A stretch of 64,000 bases of DNA. It comes from Barnesiella sp. An55 (lineage in GTDB: Bacteria; Bacteroidota; Bacteroidia; Bacteroidales; Barnesiellaceae). The notes beneath the pieces were generated by a model that worked only from the letters and a program-made list of their open reading frames with translations, did not search any database and was not told the DNA's origin. The DNA is taken from assembly GCF_002161555.1 (NCBI RefSeq), contig NZ_NFHZ01000009.1:62001-126000 (forward strand), in the 5' to 3' direction. Made by a program: the position numbers and the translations under genes. Positions 28,286 through 39,965 of the stretch are shown piece by piece (the first letter of the stretch is position 1; each line of letters begins with the position of its first letter).

Positions 28286-29863
28286 TTATGCCTTAAATCG
28301 GTTAGCCACCTCGGTAGCGACTTCGGTCATGAGGGCGGCAATCTTGTCGTCGAGATGTCCTACACGCAGTTCGTCCAAAACCTCGTGGCTATATTTTGAT
28401 TTCAATATCTGCAAATACAATTTCTCAAATTCGGCTACTTTGTCGAGAGGTACATTGTGCAACAGGCCTTGTGTACCGCAATAGATGATGGCAATCTCCT
28501 CCTCGACGGGTACCGGCGAGTACTGGGGCTGAATGAGGATTCGCTCGTTCTTGCGGCCCTTGTCGATGGTCATGGCCGTTACGGGATCGACATCGCCACC
28601 GAATTTGGTGAACGACTCGAGCTCACGGAACTGGGCCTGGTCGATCTTCAGCGTACCGGCAATCTTCTTCATGGCCTTTACCTGGGCGTTACCACCCACA
28701 CGCGATACCGAAATACCCACGTTGATAGCAGGGCGCACACCTTGGTTGAAGAGGGCCGTCTCCAGGAATATCTGACCGTCGGTAATCGAAATTACGTTGG
28801 TAGGGATATAGGCCGAAACGTCACCAGCCTGTGTCTCGATAATAGGCAGGGCCGTCAACGAACCTCCACCTTTTACCATCGGTTTCAATACCTCGGGCAG
28901 GTCGTTCATCGACGAGGCTACCTCGTCGTTGTCGATAATCTTGGCGGCACGCTCGAGCAGACGAGAGTGCAGGTAGAAGATATCGCCCGGGTAGGCTTCA
29001 CGACCCGAGGGACGACGCAGAATCAACGAAATCTCACGATAGGCCACAGCCTGTTTCGAAAGGTCGTCGTAGATAACCAGTGCGTGGCAACCCCGGTCTC
29101 TGAAGTATTCGCCAATGGCGGCACCGGCAAACGGTGCATAGTAACGCATGGCAGCCGAGTCGGAGGCATTGGCGGCCAACACCACCGTATAGTCGAGGGC
29201 GCCGTGCTCCCGCAGGGTATTGACCAATGCGGCTACCGACGAGGCCTTTTGGCCGATAGCGACATAGATACAATAGAGGGGATTCCCGTTTTTGTAATTC
29301 TCTCGCTGGTTGATGATCGTATCGATGGCAATTGCCGTCTTACCGATCTGACGGTCGCCGATAATCAGCTCACGCTGTCCGCGACCTATGGGCACCATCG
29401 AGTCGATGGCCTTGATACCAGTCTGCAAAGGCTGGTTCACAGGCTGACGGAAGATTACACCCGGAGCCTTACGCTCGAGGGGTAACCGGATGAGATCGCC
29501 CTGGATGGGACCTGCACCGTCGATAGGTTCACCCAACGTGTTGATAACCCGGCCGAGCAGGCCTTCGCCTACGGGCAGAGAAGCAATTTCGCCGGTACGG
29601 CGAGCGGTCATGTTCTCGGTAACCTTATCGACATTATCGAGCAAAATGACACCCACATTACTCTCCTCCAGGTTCATGGCCACACCGTGCACACCATTCT
29701 CAAACTCGATCAGTTCGCTGGAGCGCACATTGTCGAGCCCGTACACGTGGGCCACTCCATCACCTACTTCGAGAACTGTACCTATTTCTTCGAAATTGAC
29801 TTTGGAATCGACCTCGTCGAGTTGTTTCTTTAATATATCTGATATTTCACTGGGTTTTATCAT
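28286..29863 (-). CDS. atpA: ATP synthase F1 subunit alpha
   Basis: Non-catalytic nucleotide-binding subunit of the F1 hexamer, 525 aa. It contains the P-loop GDRQIGKTA, the [16 protein letters not shown] segment with Walker B, and the signature [14 protein letters not shown]. The N-terminal [15 protein letters not shown] helix binds the delta subunit. It lies 1 base from atpH and 3 bases from atpG. Confidence 0.98.
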   Translation of the reverse strand: MIKPSEISDILKKQLDEVDSKVNFEEIGTVLEVGDGVAHVYGLDNVRSSELIEFENGVHGVAMNLEESNVGVILLDNVDKVTENMTARRTGEIASLPVGEGLLGRVINTLGEPIDGAGPIQGDLIRLPLERKAPGVIFRQPVNQPLQTGIKAIDSMVPIGRGQRELIIGDRQIGKTAIAIDTIINQRENYKNGNPLYCIYVAIGQKASSVAALVNTLREHGALDYTVVLAANASDSAAMRYYAPFAGAAIGEYFRDRGCHALVIYDDLSKQAVAYREISLILRRPSGREAYPGDIFYLHSRLLERAAKIIDNDEVASSMNDLPEVLKPMVKGGGSLTALPIIETQAGDVSAYIPTNVISITDGQIFLETALFNQGVRPAINVGISVSRVGGNAQVKAMKKIAGTLKIDQAQFRELESFTKFGGDVDPVTAMTIDKGRKNERILIQPQYSPVPVEEEIAIIYCGTQGLLHNVPLDKVAEFEKLYLQILKSKYSHEVLDELRVGHLDDKIAALMTEVATEVANRFKA

Positions 29864-29864
29864 A

Positions 29865-30407
29865 TCACTTGCTGTTTAGCAATTTCAAACGCAATTTTTT
29901 TAATTCACTATTGACCGAAGCATCTAATTGCATCGAATCTACGCGCAAAATAAATCCGCCGATGAGGGTGGGATCTATTTCATAAACAAATTCCAGCGTC
30001 TTGTCCGTTTGCTTTTTCATAAGGTCGCCGATGCGATCCAGCACCTCTTTGGGTAAAGCGGCTGCCGTGGTTATCGTTACCCGGGCAATGCGATTGGCCT
30101 TGCGGTAGATATCCTGGTAGGCCAACCCGATGGACCTTACAAACGTTTCGCGACGGTTCTTGATAACTAACTGAGCAAAACGGAGCAGATGGTCGTCGGG
30201 CTTTTCACCGAAAGCCGATGACAATACCCGTACCTTGTCCGATGGAGAAAGAGCCGGGTTACCCAATACCTTGGAAATCTCTGGATGGGCCTTAAAGGCA
30301 TCATCAAAGCGTTTCATCTCTTCATAAATCGGCTCAGCCACACCATGTTCCTGGGCATATTTATAAAGCGCTTTCGCATATCGATTCGGTATTAACCCCT
30401 CGTTCAT
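29865..30407 (-). CDS. atpH: ATP synthase F1 subunit delta
   Basis: Peripheral-stalk cap (OSCP-like) that ties F1 to the b subunits, 180 aa. The N-terminal helical domain begins [22 protein letters not shown], the usual start of the family, and the C-terminal part ends with [21 protein letters not shown], the conserved delta motif. The gene lies 6 bases after atpF. Confidence 0.96.
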   Translation of the reverse strand: MNEGLIPNRYAKALYKYAQEHGVAEPIYEEMKRFDDAFKAHPEISKVLGNPALSPSDKVRVLSSAFGEKPDDHLLRFAQLVIKNRRETFVRSIGLAYQDIYRKANRIARVTITTAAALPKEVLDRIGDLMKKQTDKTLEFVYEIDPTLIGGFILRVDSMQLDASVNSELKKLRLKLLNSK

Positions 30408-30413
30408 GTTCTA

Positions 30414-30911
30414 TTAGTTTTGATTCTCAATTTCATTCAACAGTTTGTCGATCATTTCGACCTGAGTCTTGTCGTCGGAGAGTTGCTTGCGCATCATCTT
30501 CTCGGCTATTTGCAGGGCAAACTGGCTCACTTCGCGGCGGAACTGGAGTTCCGACTCTTTGCGGGCCTGCTCGATCGACACGGCCGCAGCGTCCATTACT
30601 TTCTTAGCTTCTACCGAGGCTGCCTGACGAGCTTCTTCGATGATTTGAGTCTTCATCTGGGCAGCTTCGTGCAGAATCTCCATTTGTTGTTTCTGCGCTT
30701 CGACCAAAAGAGCTTTGGCTTCGGCTTGTGCGTTGTCCAGGTGCGATTTGGCCTCTTGGGCATACTCGACCCCTTTGTCAATAAACTCGGCTCGTTCGTC
30801 GAGGCTGCGCAAAATGTAGGGCCAGCCAAACTTGGCGAGTATGACAAACAGGATGACGAAGACAACGAACATCCAAAATACCAAGCCTATTTCGGGCGTG
30901 AACAGTTCCAT
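30414..30911 (-). CDS. atpF: ATP synthase Fo subunit b
   Basis: Peripheral-stalk subunit, 165 aa: one N-terminal membrane helix (LVFWMFVVFVILFVILAKFGW) followed by a long amphipathic coiled coil rich in Glu, Lys, Gln and Ala. There is a single b gene, so the stalk is a homodimer. It lies 9 bases after atpE. Confidence 0.96.
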   Translation of the reverse strand: MELFTPEIGLVFWMFVVFVILFVILAKFGWPYILRSLDERAEFIDKGVEYAQEAKSHLDNAQAEAKALLVEAQKQQMEILHEAAQMKTQIIEEARQAASVEAKKVMDAAAVSIEQARKESELQFRREVSQFALQIAEKMMRKQLSDDKTQVEMIDKLLNEIENQN

Positions 30912-30920
30912 ATCCTATGA

Positions 30921-31187
<267 letters not shown>

Positions 31188-31207
31188 TTAGAGATTATAC
31201 ATTTATT

Positions 31208-32290
31208 CTATTTTTTTACTTTTTCTACTTTTCCTTCATGATGCCCCTCGGCTTGTGCCAACGAAATGAACAGCGTCGAAAGCATCGTAAATACATAGGC
31301 CTGGATAAACGATACCAGCGTGTCGATCATCAGCATGAACAGCGAGAAGAGCACCGATATGACGGTTATGCCTCCCACTACCACGGCTCCAAAGGCGCCG
31401 AAGATGAAGATGAGCGAAATGAGCGACAGGATAATCATGTGACCTCCCATCATGTTGGCAAAGAGACGGACCATAAGGGCCGCCGGTTTGGTGAAGATGC
31501 CAAAGACCTCAATGAGGGGCATGATGGGCAGAGGAAACTTCAGCCACATGGGTACATCGGGCCAGAAGGTCTCTTTCCAGTACTCTTTGGTACCTTTCAC
31601 GTTCACCACGATAAAGGTACACAGGGCCAGTACCATGGTGACGGCAATATTGCCTGTCAAGTTGGCTCCACCGGGGAAGATGACAATCAGGCCCAGCAGG
31701 TTCATCAACAGAATGAAGAAGAATATCGTGAGCAGGTAGGGGGCAAAACGGGGTGCCTTGTCGCCCAGCGTACTCTTGATAACTCCCGTATAGATAAATT
31801 CGATGAGGAATTCGATGGCTCCCACTCCTTTGCGTGGTGCCTTGTAATGCTTTTTCTTGTACCAGCGGGCCACAGAGAGCACACACCAGAGGCACAACAG
31901 GGCGGCGATAATCAAAGCCAGCACGTTTTTCGTAATCGACAAATCGAGCGGCCGATAACGATTGCCCTGGTCGTCGATACTCTCGACCTTGCCTTTGTTG
32001 GGGCCGTCTTGTGCGATGTAGAAGCCCTCGTACTGCTGCCCGTGGTCGATACGATGCGACCAGAACACATGCCAGTCGCCCGTGTAGTCTCTCACAATAA
32101 CCGGGAGCGAAATCTTGTGTTCGTGCGAGAAAGGCAACTCCCAACTATATTCATCGAGCAGATGCTTAAATATCGTCTCCTTCGGGTTAAAGGCTTGTTC
32201 CTCCTCCGTGCCGCTCATCTCTTGAGCCGACAGGTTGAACGAAAAGGCCATCAACAAAAAAGCGACTATGTATGCGATTTGTTTTCTCAT
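31208..32290 (-). CDS. atpB: ATP synthase Fo subunit a, with exported N-terminal extension
   Basis: The stator channel that conducts protons past the c ring. At 360 aa it is about 90-100 residues longer than the E. coli protein. The surplus is N-terminal: a signal-peptide-like start (MRKQIAYIVAFLLMAFSFNLSAQ) and a hydrophilic stretch of about 100 residues before the first membrane helix (LALIIAALLCLWCVLSV). The essential arginine is in ALMVRLFANMMGGHM. This extended form is what I recall for Bacteroidota. The gene lies 18 bases after atpC and 32 before atpE; no separate atpI-like gene is present. Confidence 0.96.
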   Translation of the reverse strand: MRKQIAYIVAFLLMAFSFNLSAQEMSGTEEEQAFNPKETIFKHLLDEYSWELPFSHEHKISLPVIVRDYTGDWHVFWSHRIDHGQQYEGFYIAQDGPNKGKVESIDDQGNRYRPLDLSITKNVLALIIAALLCLWCVLSVARWYKKKHYKAPRKGVGAIEFLIEFIYTGVIKSTLGDKAPRFAPYLLTIFFFILLMNLLGLIVIFPGGANLTGNIAVTMVLALCTFIVVNVKGTKEYWKETFWPDVPMWLKFPLPIMPLIEVFGIFTKPAALMVRLFANMMGGHMIILSLISLIFIFGAFGAVVVGGITVISVLFSLFMLMIDTLVSFIQAYVFTMLSTLFISLAQAEGHHEGKVEKVKK

Positions 32291-32308
32291 CTCTTTTTAC
32301 TCCACCAA

Positions 32309-32542
32309 TTACCGTATGCACACTGCCACACGATTGTTATCCACATCGACAAACCCACCACTCACGGGTACCGAATGGCGTTCGCCTGCCGTCACATATT
32401 CAATGGTACCGGCATCGAGCGTCGAGACCAGCGATGCATGATTTTCAAGAACGGTAAACGAACCTTGGGCACCCGGCAAGGTGACCGATTCGACCTCTCC
32501 CTGGAAAAGGATTTGTTCTGAAGATATAATTTCAAGTACCAT
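32309..32542 (-). CDS. atpC: ATP synthase F1 subunit epsilon, short form
   Basis: 77 aa, against about 130-140 in E. coli. Only the N-terminal beta-sandwich is present (MVLEIISSEQILFQGEVESV, then the GAQGSFTVLENHASLVSTL motif), ending at VDVDNNRVAVCIR. The C-terminal helical hairpin that inhibits ATP hydrolysis in many bacteria is absent. The stop codon is clean and atpB starts 18 bases on, so this is not a frameshift. Located 16 bases after atpD, as is typical of Bacteroidota operons. Confidence 0.95.
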   Translation of the reverse strand: MVLEIISSEQILFQGEVESVTLPGAQGSFTVLENHASLVSTLDAGTIEYVTAGERHSVPVSGGFVDVDNNRVAVCIR

Positions 32543-32558
32543 AACTTATTTCTCTTTT

Positions 32559-34103
<1,545 letters not shown>

Positions 34104-34106
34104 CTA

Positions 34107-35186
34107 TTAAAAGTGCAGCCCGTAAATAACGATGAGCACCATTACAAAGAGATTGATCAAGTTCAGCGGTAACAAGTATTTCCACTCCAGACGCAACAGC
34201 TGGTCGATTCTCAATCGGGGGAATGACCACTTGAACCAGATGATTATAAACGAAATCACAATGGCCTTGCCAAAGAACCAGAGAACCGACGGGATGCAAT
34301 CCATCACATAGTTGAAGCCTTCCCAACCGGGAATATGCAACGGCATCCAACCGCCCAGGAAGAGCAGCGAGGCTACGCCCGAAACGATAAACAGGTTCAG
34401 ATACTCGGCCAGGTAGAAGAAACCAAAGTGGATACCCGAGTACTCGGTGTGGTATCCGGCGGTCAACTCACTCTCGGCCTCGGGCAAGTCGAACGGGCCA
34501 CGGTTGGTCTCGGCCGTACCGGCTACCAGATAGATGAGGAAGGCCACAATGGCGGGAATGTGTCCCGTGAAGATGAACCAGCCGTTGTTTTGGGCCTCGA
34601 CGATACCGGTAATCGACATCGTGCCGGCAAAAACAACCATTGTCAATACCGACAACCCGATGGAGAGTTCGTAACTTACCATTTGGGCACCGCTTCGGAT
34701 GGCTCCGATGAGGGTGAATTTATTGTGGCTTGACCAACCGGCCAGCAGGATACCCAACACGCCTATCGACGACACGGCAATGAGGAAGAATACACCGATA
34801 TTGAAATCGATTACCTGCAATCCTTTACCGAAGGGCAAGCAGCCAAAGGCCAACATCGAAGCCACGATAACCAGATAAGGAGCCAGATTGAACAGGAACT
34901 TATCGATGTGGTTCAACGAGATCAGCTCTTTGATCAAAATCTTGAACATATCGGCCACGCTCTGGAATATACCGTAGGGGCCTACTCGATTGGGGCCCAG
35001 ACGGCATTGGAAGAAGGCGCACACCTTACGTTCGAAATATATGTAGAACAGGGCCAATACGGCATACAGCAGCAGCAGCGCCACGCCTACCAGTACAAAT
35101 TCAACAAGCAAAGCTCCCCAGCCGGGCATTACACTCCTCAACAAATTGTCTATCCAGTGGGTAACTATCGAAAAGTCGAACAACAT
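34107..35186 (-). CDS. nuoH: NADH-quinone oxidoreductase subunit H
   Basis: Membrane subunit at the quinone-binding junction of complex I, 359 aa with eight expected helices. The conserved [33 protein letters not shown] segment (in parts) and [24 protein letters not shown] with its Glu-rich loop are both present. It is the last of the four genes nuoA-B-CD-H before the ATP synthase genes interrupt the nuo order. Confidence 0.97.
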   Translation of the reverse strand: MLFDFSIVTHWIDNLLRSVMPGWGALLVEFVLVGVALLLLYAVLALFYIYFERKVCAFFQCRLGPNRVGPYGIFQSVADMFKILIKELISLNHIDKFLFNLAPYLVIVASMLAFGCLPFGKGLQVIDFNIGVFFLIAVSSIGVLGILLAGWSSHNKFTLIGAIRSGAQMVSYELSIGLSVLTMVVFAGTMSITGIVEAQNNGWFIFTGHIPAIVAFLIYLVAGTAETNRGPFDLPEAESELTAGYHTEYSGIHFGFFYLAEYLNLFIVSGVASLLFLGGWMPLHIPGWEGFNYVMDCIPSVLWFFGKAIVISFIIIWFKWSFPRLRIDQLLRLEWKYLLPLNLINLFVMVLIVIYGLHF

Positions 35187-35218
35187 AACTTATTCTTTAA
35201 TTTATTTTTGATTACTAA

Positions 35219-36841
35219 TTATCTGTCCATATCGGGGATTACATAGTCGAGCGAACCGCCGATGGCAATGAGGTCGGCAATTTTTCCGCCGCGGCACATC
35301 GGGTCGAGGCCGCCAACCAACGGCAAGCAAGCCGAGTTGATTTTCAATCGATAAGGATACTTGTCCCCATGACTCTCGATAAAGATTCCCAACGGGCCAC
35401 GACTGGCTTCGACTTGACGGAAGTAGCGGCCTTCGGGCAACTTGATGATGGGTTTCATCTTCAGTGCATAATCGCCCTCGGGGATATTGTCGATGAGTTG
35501 CTCGATGATGTGGATCGACTCCAGGATTTCATCCATACGCACCATGTACCGGGCAAATACATCGCCCTCGGTGCGAACAATCTCTTTGAATTCTACCTGG
35601 TCATACAGGGCATACGGGTGATTCTTGCGCACGTCGCAGGCCCAACCTGAAGCACGACCCGACGGGCCGGCAATGCCATACGAAATGGCATCCTCGCGCG
35701 AGAGCAGACCCACGCCTTTCATACGTTGCTGAGCTATCACGTTGCCCGTGAAGAGGGTGTGATAGTCTTTCAACATACCGGGCAGATAGGCACAGAACTC
35801 TTTCACCTTGCGTTGGAAGTCGGGGTGAATGTCGGCCATAAGACCGCCAATCGTATAGTAGTTGAAGGTCATGCGGGCACCGCAAGTCTCTTCAAAGATA
35901 TCAAGTATTTTTTCACGGTCACGGAATCCGTAGAAGAAAGCCGTCGTTGCACCCAAGTCCATGCAGAAGGTGGCATAGAACAACAAGTGCGACGAGATAC
36001 GCATCAACTCGTCCATGATGGTACGCACATACTGTGCACGAGCCGGAATCTCGAGTCGCAGGGCATCCTCGATACAGAGGCACACGGCGTGACGGTTTTG
36101 CTGGGCCGACATGTAGTCGAGACGGTCGGCGAAGTGAAGGGTTTGCGGATAGGTGAGCGACTCGCACAGCTTCTCGATGCCCCGGTGTACATAACCGCAA
36201 TAGACATCGATTTTCTTTACAATCTCGCCATCGAGCGAGGTGCGCAAACGCAATACACCGTGAGTGGCCGGGTGTTGAGGGCCTATGTTTACGACAAACT
36301 CTTCGGGAGCGAATATTGTGTTGGTGCGTTCTTCGAGTTTACCGTCGGGAGTCTCGACAATGGCATGCGTGGTGTCATCGACAGCCTCGTGTTCGAGACG
36401 AATGGGGTTTACCTCGGGATCGGCATTATAGTCCTTGCGCAGGGGATATCCTACCCAGTCGTTGCGCAGGAACAACCGACGCATGTCGGGGTGGTTGATG
36501 AAGCGGATGCCATAGAAATCATAGACCTCACGCTCATACAGATAGGCCGATTTCCAAAGGTCGGTAACCGAGTGGAGCAACGGGTTTTCGCGGTCGGCCG
36601 TTTCGACTTTTACCGAAACTTGCGAATTGTCGGCCGTACATGTGAAATAATAGACACAGCCCATGGTCTCGCCCCAGTCCATGCCTACAATAGAAACCAA
36701 ATAGTCGAAGTGCAGTTTGTCGTGCAAATAAAGAGCCAAATCGTGCCACTTGGCATCGGGAACCGACACTTCCAGAATGGTTCCTTCTACAAAGGTAGCC
36801 TCAGGCAGAAAACTGCTTATTTCTTGCTGTATGTTTGCCAT
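35219..36841 (-). CDS. nuoCD: NADH-quinone oxidoreductase fused subunits C and D
   Basis: A 540-residue fusion. Residues 1 to about 160 are NuoC (30 kDa; DFLVSIVGMDWG-type core, YEREVYDFYGIRFINHPDMRRL and LRKDYNADPEVNP). The rest is NuoD (49 kDa; NIGPQHPATHGVLRL, CGYVHRGIEKLCE, LDYMSAQQN and the C-terminal DYVIPDMDR), which helps form the quinone cavity together with NuoB. The fusion is common in enterobacteria and Bacteroidota. It starts 14 bases after nuoB and ends 32 bases before nuoH. Confidence 0.97.
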   Translation of the reverse strand: MANIQQEISSFLPEATFVEGTILEVSVPDAKWHDLALYLHDKLHFDYLVSIVGMDWGETMGCVYYFTCTADNSQVSVKVETADRENPLLHSVTDLWKSAYLYEREVYDFYGIRFINHPDMRRLFLRNDWVGYPLRKDYNADPEVNPIRLEHEAVDDTTHAIVETPDGKLEERTNTIFAPEEFVVNIGPQHPATHGVLRLRTSLDGEIVKKIDVYCGYVHRGIEKLCESLTYPQTLHFADRLDYMSAQQNRHAVCLCIEDALRLEIPARAQYVRTIMDELMRISSHLLFYATFCMDLGATTAFFYGFRDREKILDIFEETCGARMTFNYYTIGGLMADIHPDFQRKVKEFCAYLPGMLKDYHTLFTGNVIAQQRMKGVGLLSREDAISYGIAGPSGRASGWACDVRKNHPYALYDQVEFKEIVRTEGDVFARYMVRMDEILESIHIIEQLIDNIPEGDYALKMKPIIKLPEGRYFRQVEASRGPLGIFIESHGDKYPYRLKINSACLPLVGGLDPMCRGGKIADLIAIGGSLDYVIPDMDR

Positions 36842-36855
36842 ATAGGTAACTTATA

Positions 36856-37440
36856 TTATTTTCCTAATACTTTCTCTCGTTTTTCCTGACGATTTACACC
36901 ACCGAAGAATTTCTCTACTTTCACCTTGCGTTGCAATTGCATCAAGCCGTAGAACATGGCTTCGGGACGCGGAGGACACCCCGGGATATAGACATCGACC
37001 GGGAGGATTTCGTCAACCCCTTTCAATACATGATACGATTTCTTGAACGGCCCTCCCGATACGGCGCAACCACCCACGGCTACTACATACTTGGGCTCGG
37101 CCAGCTGGTCGTACAACCGGCGCAATACCGGTGCCATGCGGTGTACAATCGTACCGGCTACCATCACAAAGTCGGCCTGACGCGGACTGGCACGCGCTAC
37201 TTCAAACCCAAAACGGGCCATATCGTACCGCGCTGCGCCGAGCGACATAAACTCGATACCGCAGCAACTTGTCGCAAAGGTAAGAGGCCACAGCGAATTG
37301 GAGCGGCCCCAGTTGATAACCTCGTCAAGGCAACCCACCACCACATTGGTGTGCGATGCTTTGAGCTCATTGATAAGCTGTTCAATATATTCATTGTCTT
37401 TGAAGTCTTCATACTTCATCGATTTGATTTTCACTTCCAT
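36856..37440 (-). CDS. nuoB: NADH-quinone oxidoreductase subunit B
   Basis: Holds the terminal [4Fe-4S] cluster N2 next to the quinone site; 194 aa. Cluster ligands are visible in [13 protein letters not shown] (the adjacent Cys pair), in the motif around [10 protein letters not shown] and in [12 protein letters not shown] keep the ATG at 37440 although it overlaps the nuoA end by 10 bases, because a good Shine-Dalgarno (AAAGGAG) lies 7 bases before it; a second ATG at 37419 lacks one. Translation is thus coupled to nuoA. Confidence 0.97.
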   Translation of the reverse strand: MEVKIKSMKYEDFKDNEYIEQLINELKASHTNVVVGCLDEVINWGRSNSLWPLTFATSCCGIEFMSLGAARYDMARFGFEVARASPRQADFVMVAGTIVHRMAPVLRRLYDQLAEPKYVVAVGGCAVSGGPFKKSYHVLKGVDEILPVDVYIPGCPPRPEAMFYGLMQLQRKVKVEKFFGGVNRQEKREKVLGK

Positions 37441-37781
37441 TCGAGTGCTCCTTTCTTCCAGGCATATACCAATCCCAGGATAAGTACTACCATGAAAAAT
37501 AAAATATTAAATAATCCGGCTACACCTAAATCTTTCAATATAACCGCCCAGGGGAACAAGAATACCGTTTCGACGTCGAACATCAGATACAGGATGGCAA
37601 ACAGATAATAGCCTACCTTGAACTGCATCCACGATTCTCCTCGCGAGGGGATACCACACTCATAGGCCTCTCCCTTTTGCGGATTGAACGAGCGTGGCGA
37701 AATAAGGCCGGCTATCAACAGAGCCGCTCCTACCAGCGCCAATCCGGTAATCAATACAACTACAAATAGTGCAGAATTCAT
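37431..37781 (-). CDS. nuoA: NADH-quinone oxidoreductase subunit A
   Basis: A small three-helix membrane subunit, 116 aa. It has the family segments [54 protein letters not shown] (in parts), including the conserved Cys of the loop that becomes accessible during the active/deactive transition. It is the first gene of the 18-gene nuo-atp-nuo run and is preceded by a gene-free stretch of about 480 bases. Confidence 0.97.
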   Translation of the reverse strand: MNSALFVVVLITGLALVGAALLIAGLISPRSFNPQKGEAYECGIPSRGESWMQFKVGYYLFAILYLMFDVETVFLFPWAVILKDLGVAGLFNILFFMVVLILGLVYAWKKGALEWK

Positions 37782-38203
37782 ACGTTAAATTAGTTTGTAT
37801 TTATTTTTTATTTTTCCTTTCCAAACAACAACAAAGCCCCGTATTGACTCGCTCGCAATACAAGGCCACGTTTATCAACTATACATAGACTCCTGAAATA
37901 GAAATACGGCATCGTTCTGCCATACAAACGATTGTGCAATCCAATACCTTATTCCACTTAGCGTCGAACATACAGTTTCAATTTACTTTTAATCAGGATG
38001 TTAAGACTTCGGTTAACCTCTGCCTTCTCGTCGTATTATCCTCCAAGAAGGTCGTCGTTTCAGAGCCTATTATCCCTCGAAAATTTTCGTCGCACAAATA
38101 TACAAATTTTATTTCCAACAAACGGCCAAGGGTTTGTTCTTTTTTATTTTTATCTGTATTTAGCGCCAAATTATCCGGGATTTGGAACAAGCCAGCAAAA
38201 AAA
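37782..38203. other. Gene-free region upstream of nuoA
   Basis: About 420 A/T-richer bases with no supported gene in either direction. It must hold the promoter of the nuo-atp operon. The only -7 box match on the minus strand is TATATTTG at 38095-38102; a TTTG at 38119-38122 is 16 bases away, shorter than the usual 19-21, so the assignment is uncertain and would give a leader of about 310 bases before nuoA. I see no riboswitch that I recognise. Confidence 0.5.
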
Positions 38204-38233
38204 ACCGAGCGGCAGCACAAGCTGTCGCTCGGT
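38197..38233 (-). terminator. Terminator after the TPR protein gene
   Basis: The 13-bp stem 38204-38216/38221-38233 (core ACCGAGCG, one G-U pair, 4-base loop) is preceded on the plus strand by A8, i.e. a U-run for minus-strand transcripts. It closes the exbB-to-TPR operon. Confidence 0.85.
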
Positions 38234-38260
38234 AATATATATCGTAAAAAACGATTTAAC

Positions 38261-39931
38261 TTAGAGAGTTTCGAGAGCTTTAAGAGCTTCGATAATTTCG
38301 GTGTTCTGCGGATCCAACTCAAGCATCTTGTTCCAATAGTCTTTGGTGGCGGCAAGAGCCTGGTTTTTCTTAGCAGGATTTGTCGTTTGCAGATAGTTGT
38401 AATAACCCAGATATTTATAAGCCTCGATGTAGGCGCGTTTCGTACCCGTTTTCTCTTTGTTGGCGGGATCTTGGTCGAGGACAGTCAGGGTCTCTTCATA
38501 GAGGGGTTCTGCCAAACCTTCCTTCAACTCGGGGTCACGCACGGCTGCCGTACGGGCACGCCACAAATAACCGCGGTAGTCCGTCGGAGAACGCTCCACA
38601 ACCACCTGGAACATCGAGTCGGCCTTGATCAGATACTGATCGCGCAACGCTACACTGTCGGCAGCAGACTGTCCGGCGCTGTAGCAAATCTGGCCCAGCA
38701 TATAAAAGTCCATTACCCGTTGATTCTCTGCGCTATCGGCGGCCATGTATTTTTCATATACATCGATAGCCTTTGCATAATCTTTGTTACGCTCGTAGGC
38801 GTCGCTCAAAAGTTTGAGAATATCGGTGCGAGTGTTGTCCAGGTCATAGGCTTTCTCGTATTGAACAATAGCCTCGGCATATTTTTTCTCTTTCAACAAG
38901 ATATCGCCATAGGTCATGTAGTCACGCACGTTGAATACATTGTCGCCGGGATCCATACCCAGGAACTCAACGGCAGCTTGTTCGGCAGCTTCCATATTGC
39001 CCAACTCGAAGTTGTTGTACATCACGATACGACGGATTACAAAGTTGTTGGGGTCACGGGTCAAGATGTCTTGAGCCTCGGCCAACGACTCTTCATAGCG
39101 TTTGCCATAGAACAACAGGGTGGCCAACCGGGGACGGTCTGTCTGGAAGTGGTTGGGGTTCTGCATATACTTCTCATAAGCGGCTGCAGCCTTGGAATAC
39201 TGCGAGTTCTTGTAGTAAGCCTCGGCAATCTCGCGCTGTGCGATGGCCGAGTTGGGTGCTATATTCTGCAACTCCTCGAGTTTCTGGATGGCCAGCGTGG
39301 GGTTGATATCGAAGTAGATGTGCGAGTATTTTACATAAGCCTCGATGCAGTTGGGATCGAAGTAGATGGCGTTCTCATAGCGACCGCAAGCATCGCCATA
39401 TTTTTGTTGGTTCACCAGGATATCACCTTCGAACATGAAGTAGTCGGGGTATTTCTTGTCGGCTTTGTACGATTTTTTCATGTACTCTTCGTAGCCGGGC
39501 GTACCGGTTTCGTAGTAAGCCTTGGCAATAGCCAGATTGAGGCCGGCATCTTTTTTGTTTTTACCTTTGAGGGCCTCTTTGAAATATTTCTCGGCCTCTT
39601 TCTCGGCAGCCTCTTTGTCGGTACCGGTCAAAGCGAGCTTACCTTGGCCCACGATGTTGTAGGCATAGAGGGGATCGGCGGCTAAACCTTTTTTGTAATA
39701 TTCGGCGGCAGCGGTATAGTCCTTGTTTCCAAAAGCGATTTCGCCCAGGTAGTAATACGACTCTGCCTTATTGGTTCCTGCGTCATCGAGTGTACGCTCC
39801 AACAGGATTTTTGCCCGATCGGGCTGGCCTGCTTTGAAATACTCTATTCCATCGGTGTAGCTGGCAGCAAAAGCAGTCAACGTGCCGGCAGCAAGGAACA
39901 GTGAAAATACGAATTTAAGACTTGATTTCAT
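38261..39931 (-). CDS. Exported tetratricopeptide-repeat protein
   Basis: A 556-residue protein with a signal peptide (MKSSLKFVFSLFLAAGTLTAFAA) and then TPR-type helical pairs throughout. Examples are IEYFKAGQPDRAKILLERTL, YYLGEIAFGNKDYTAAAEYYKKGL, AYYKNSQYSKAAAAYEKYM and DILLKEKKYAEAIVQYEKAY. It has no membrane helix after the signal, so it is probably a periplasmic scaffold. It is the last gene of the run that begins with exbB, 34 bases after the PstS-like gene. Function is unknown; a role in assembling or organising the TonB machinery is only inferred from position. Confidence 0.85.
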   Translation of the reverse strand: MKSSLKFVFSLFLAAGTLTAFAASYTDGIEYFKAGQPDRAKILLERTLDDAGTNKAESYYYLGEIAFGNKDYTAAAEYYKKGLAADPLYAYNIVGQGKLALTGTDKEAAEKEAEKYFKEALKGKNKKDAGLNLAIAKAYYETGTPGYEEYMKKSYKADKKYPDYFMFEGDILVNQQKYGDACGRYENAIYFDPNCIEAYVKYSHIYFDINPTLAIQKLEELQNIAPNSAIAQREIAEAYYKNSQYSKAAAAYEKYMQNPNHFQTDRPRLATLLFYGKRYEESLAEAQDILTRDPNNFVIRRIVMYNNFELGNMEAAEQAAVEFLGMDPGDNVFNVRDYMTYGDILLKEKKYAEAIVQYEKAYDLDNTRTDILKLLSDAYERNKDYAKAIDVYEKYMAADSAENQRVMDFYMLGQICYSAGQSAADSVALRDQYLIKADSMFQVVVERSPTDYRGYLWRARTAAVRDPELKEGLAEPLYEETLTVLDQDPANKEKTGTKRAYIEAYKYLGYYNYLQTTNPAKKNQALAATKDYWNKMLELDPQNTEIIEALKALETL

Positions 39932-39965
39932 TGATATTTATTTAAGTGGATAATTTTCTTCTTAC

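Noticed and set aside
38095-38122. A confident promoter for the nuo-atp operon
   Set aside because: A perfect -7 box exists at 38095-38102, but the only TTTG is 16 bases away, outside the usual spacing; I kept it only as a candidate in the gene-free-region note.
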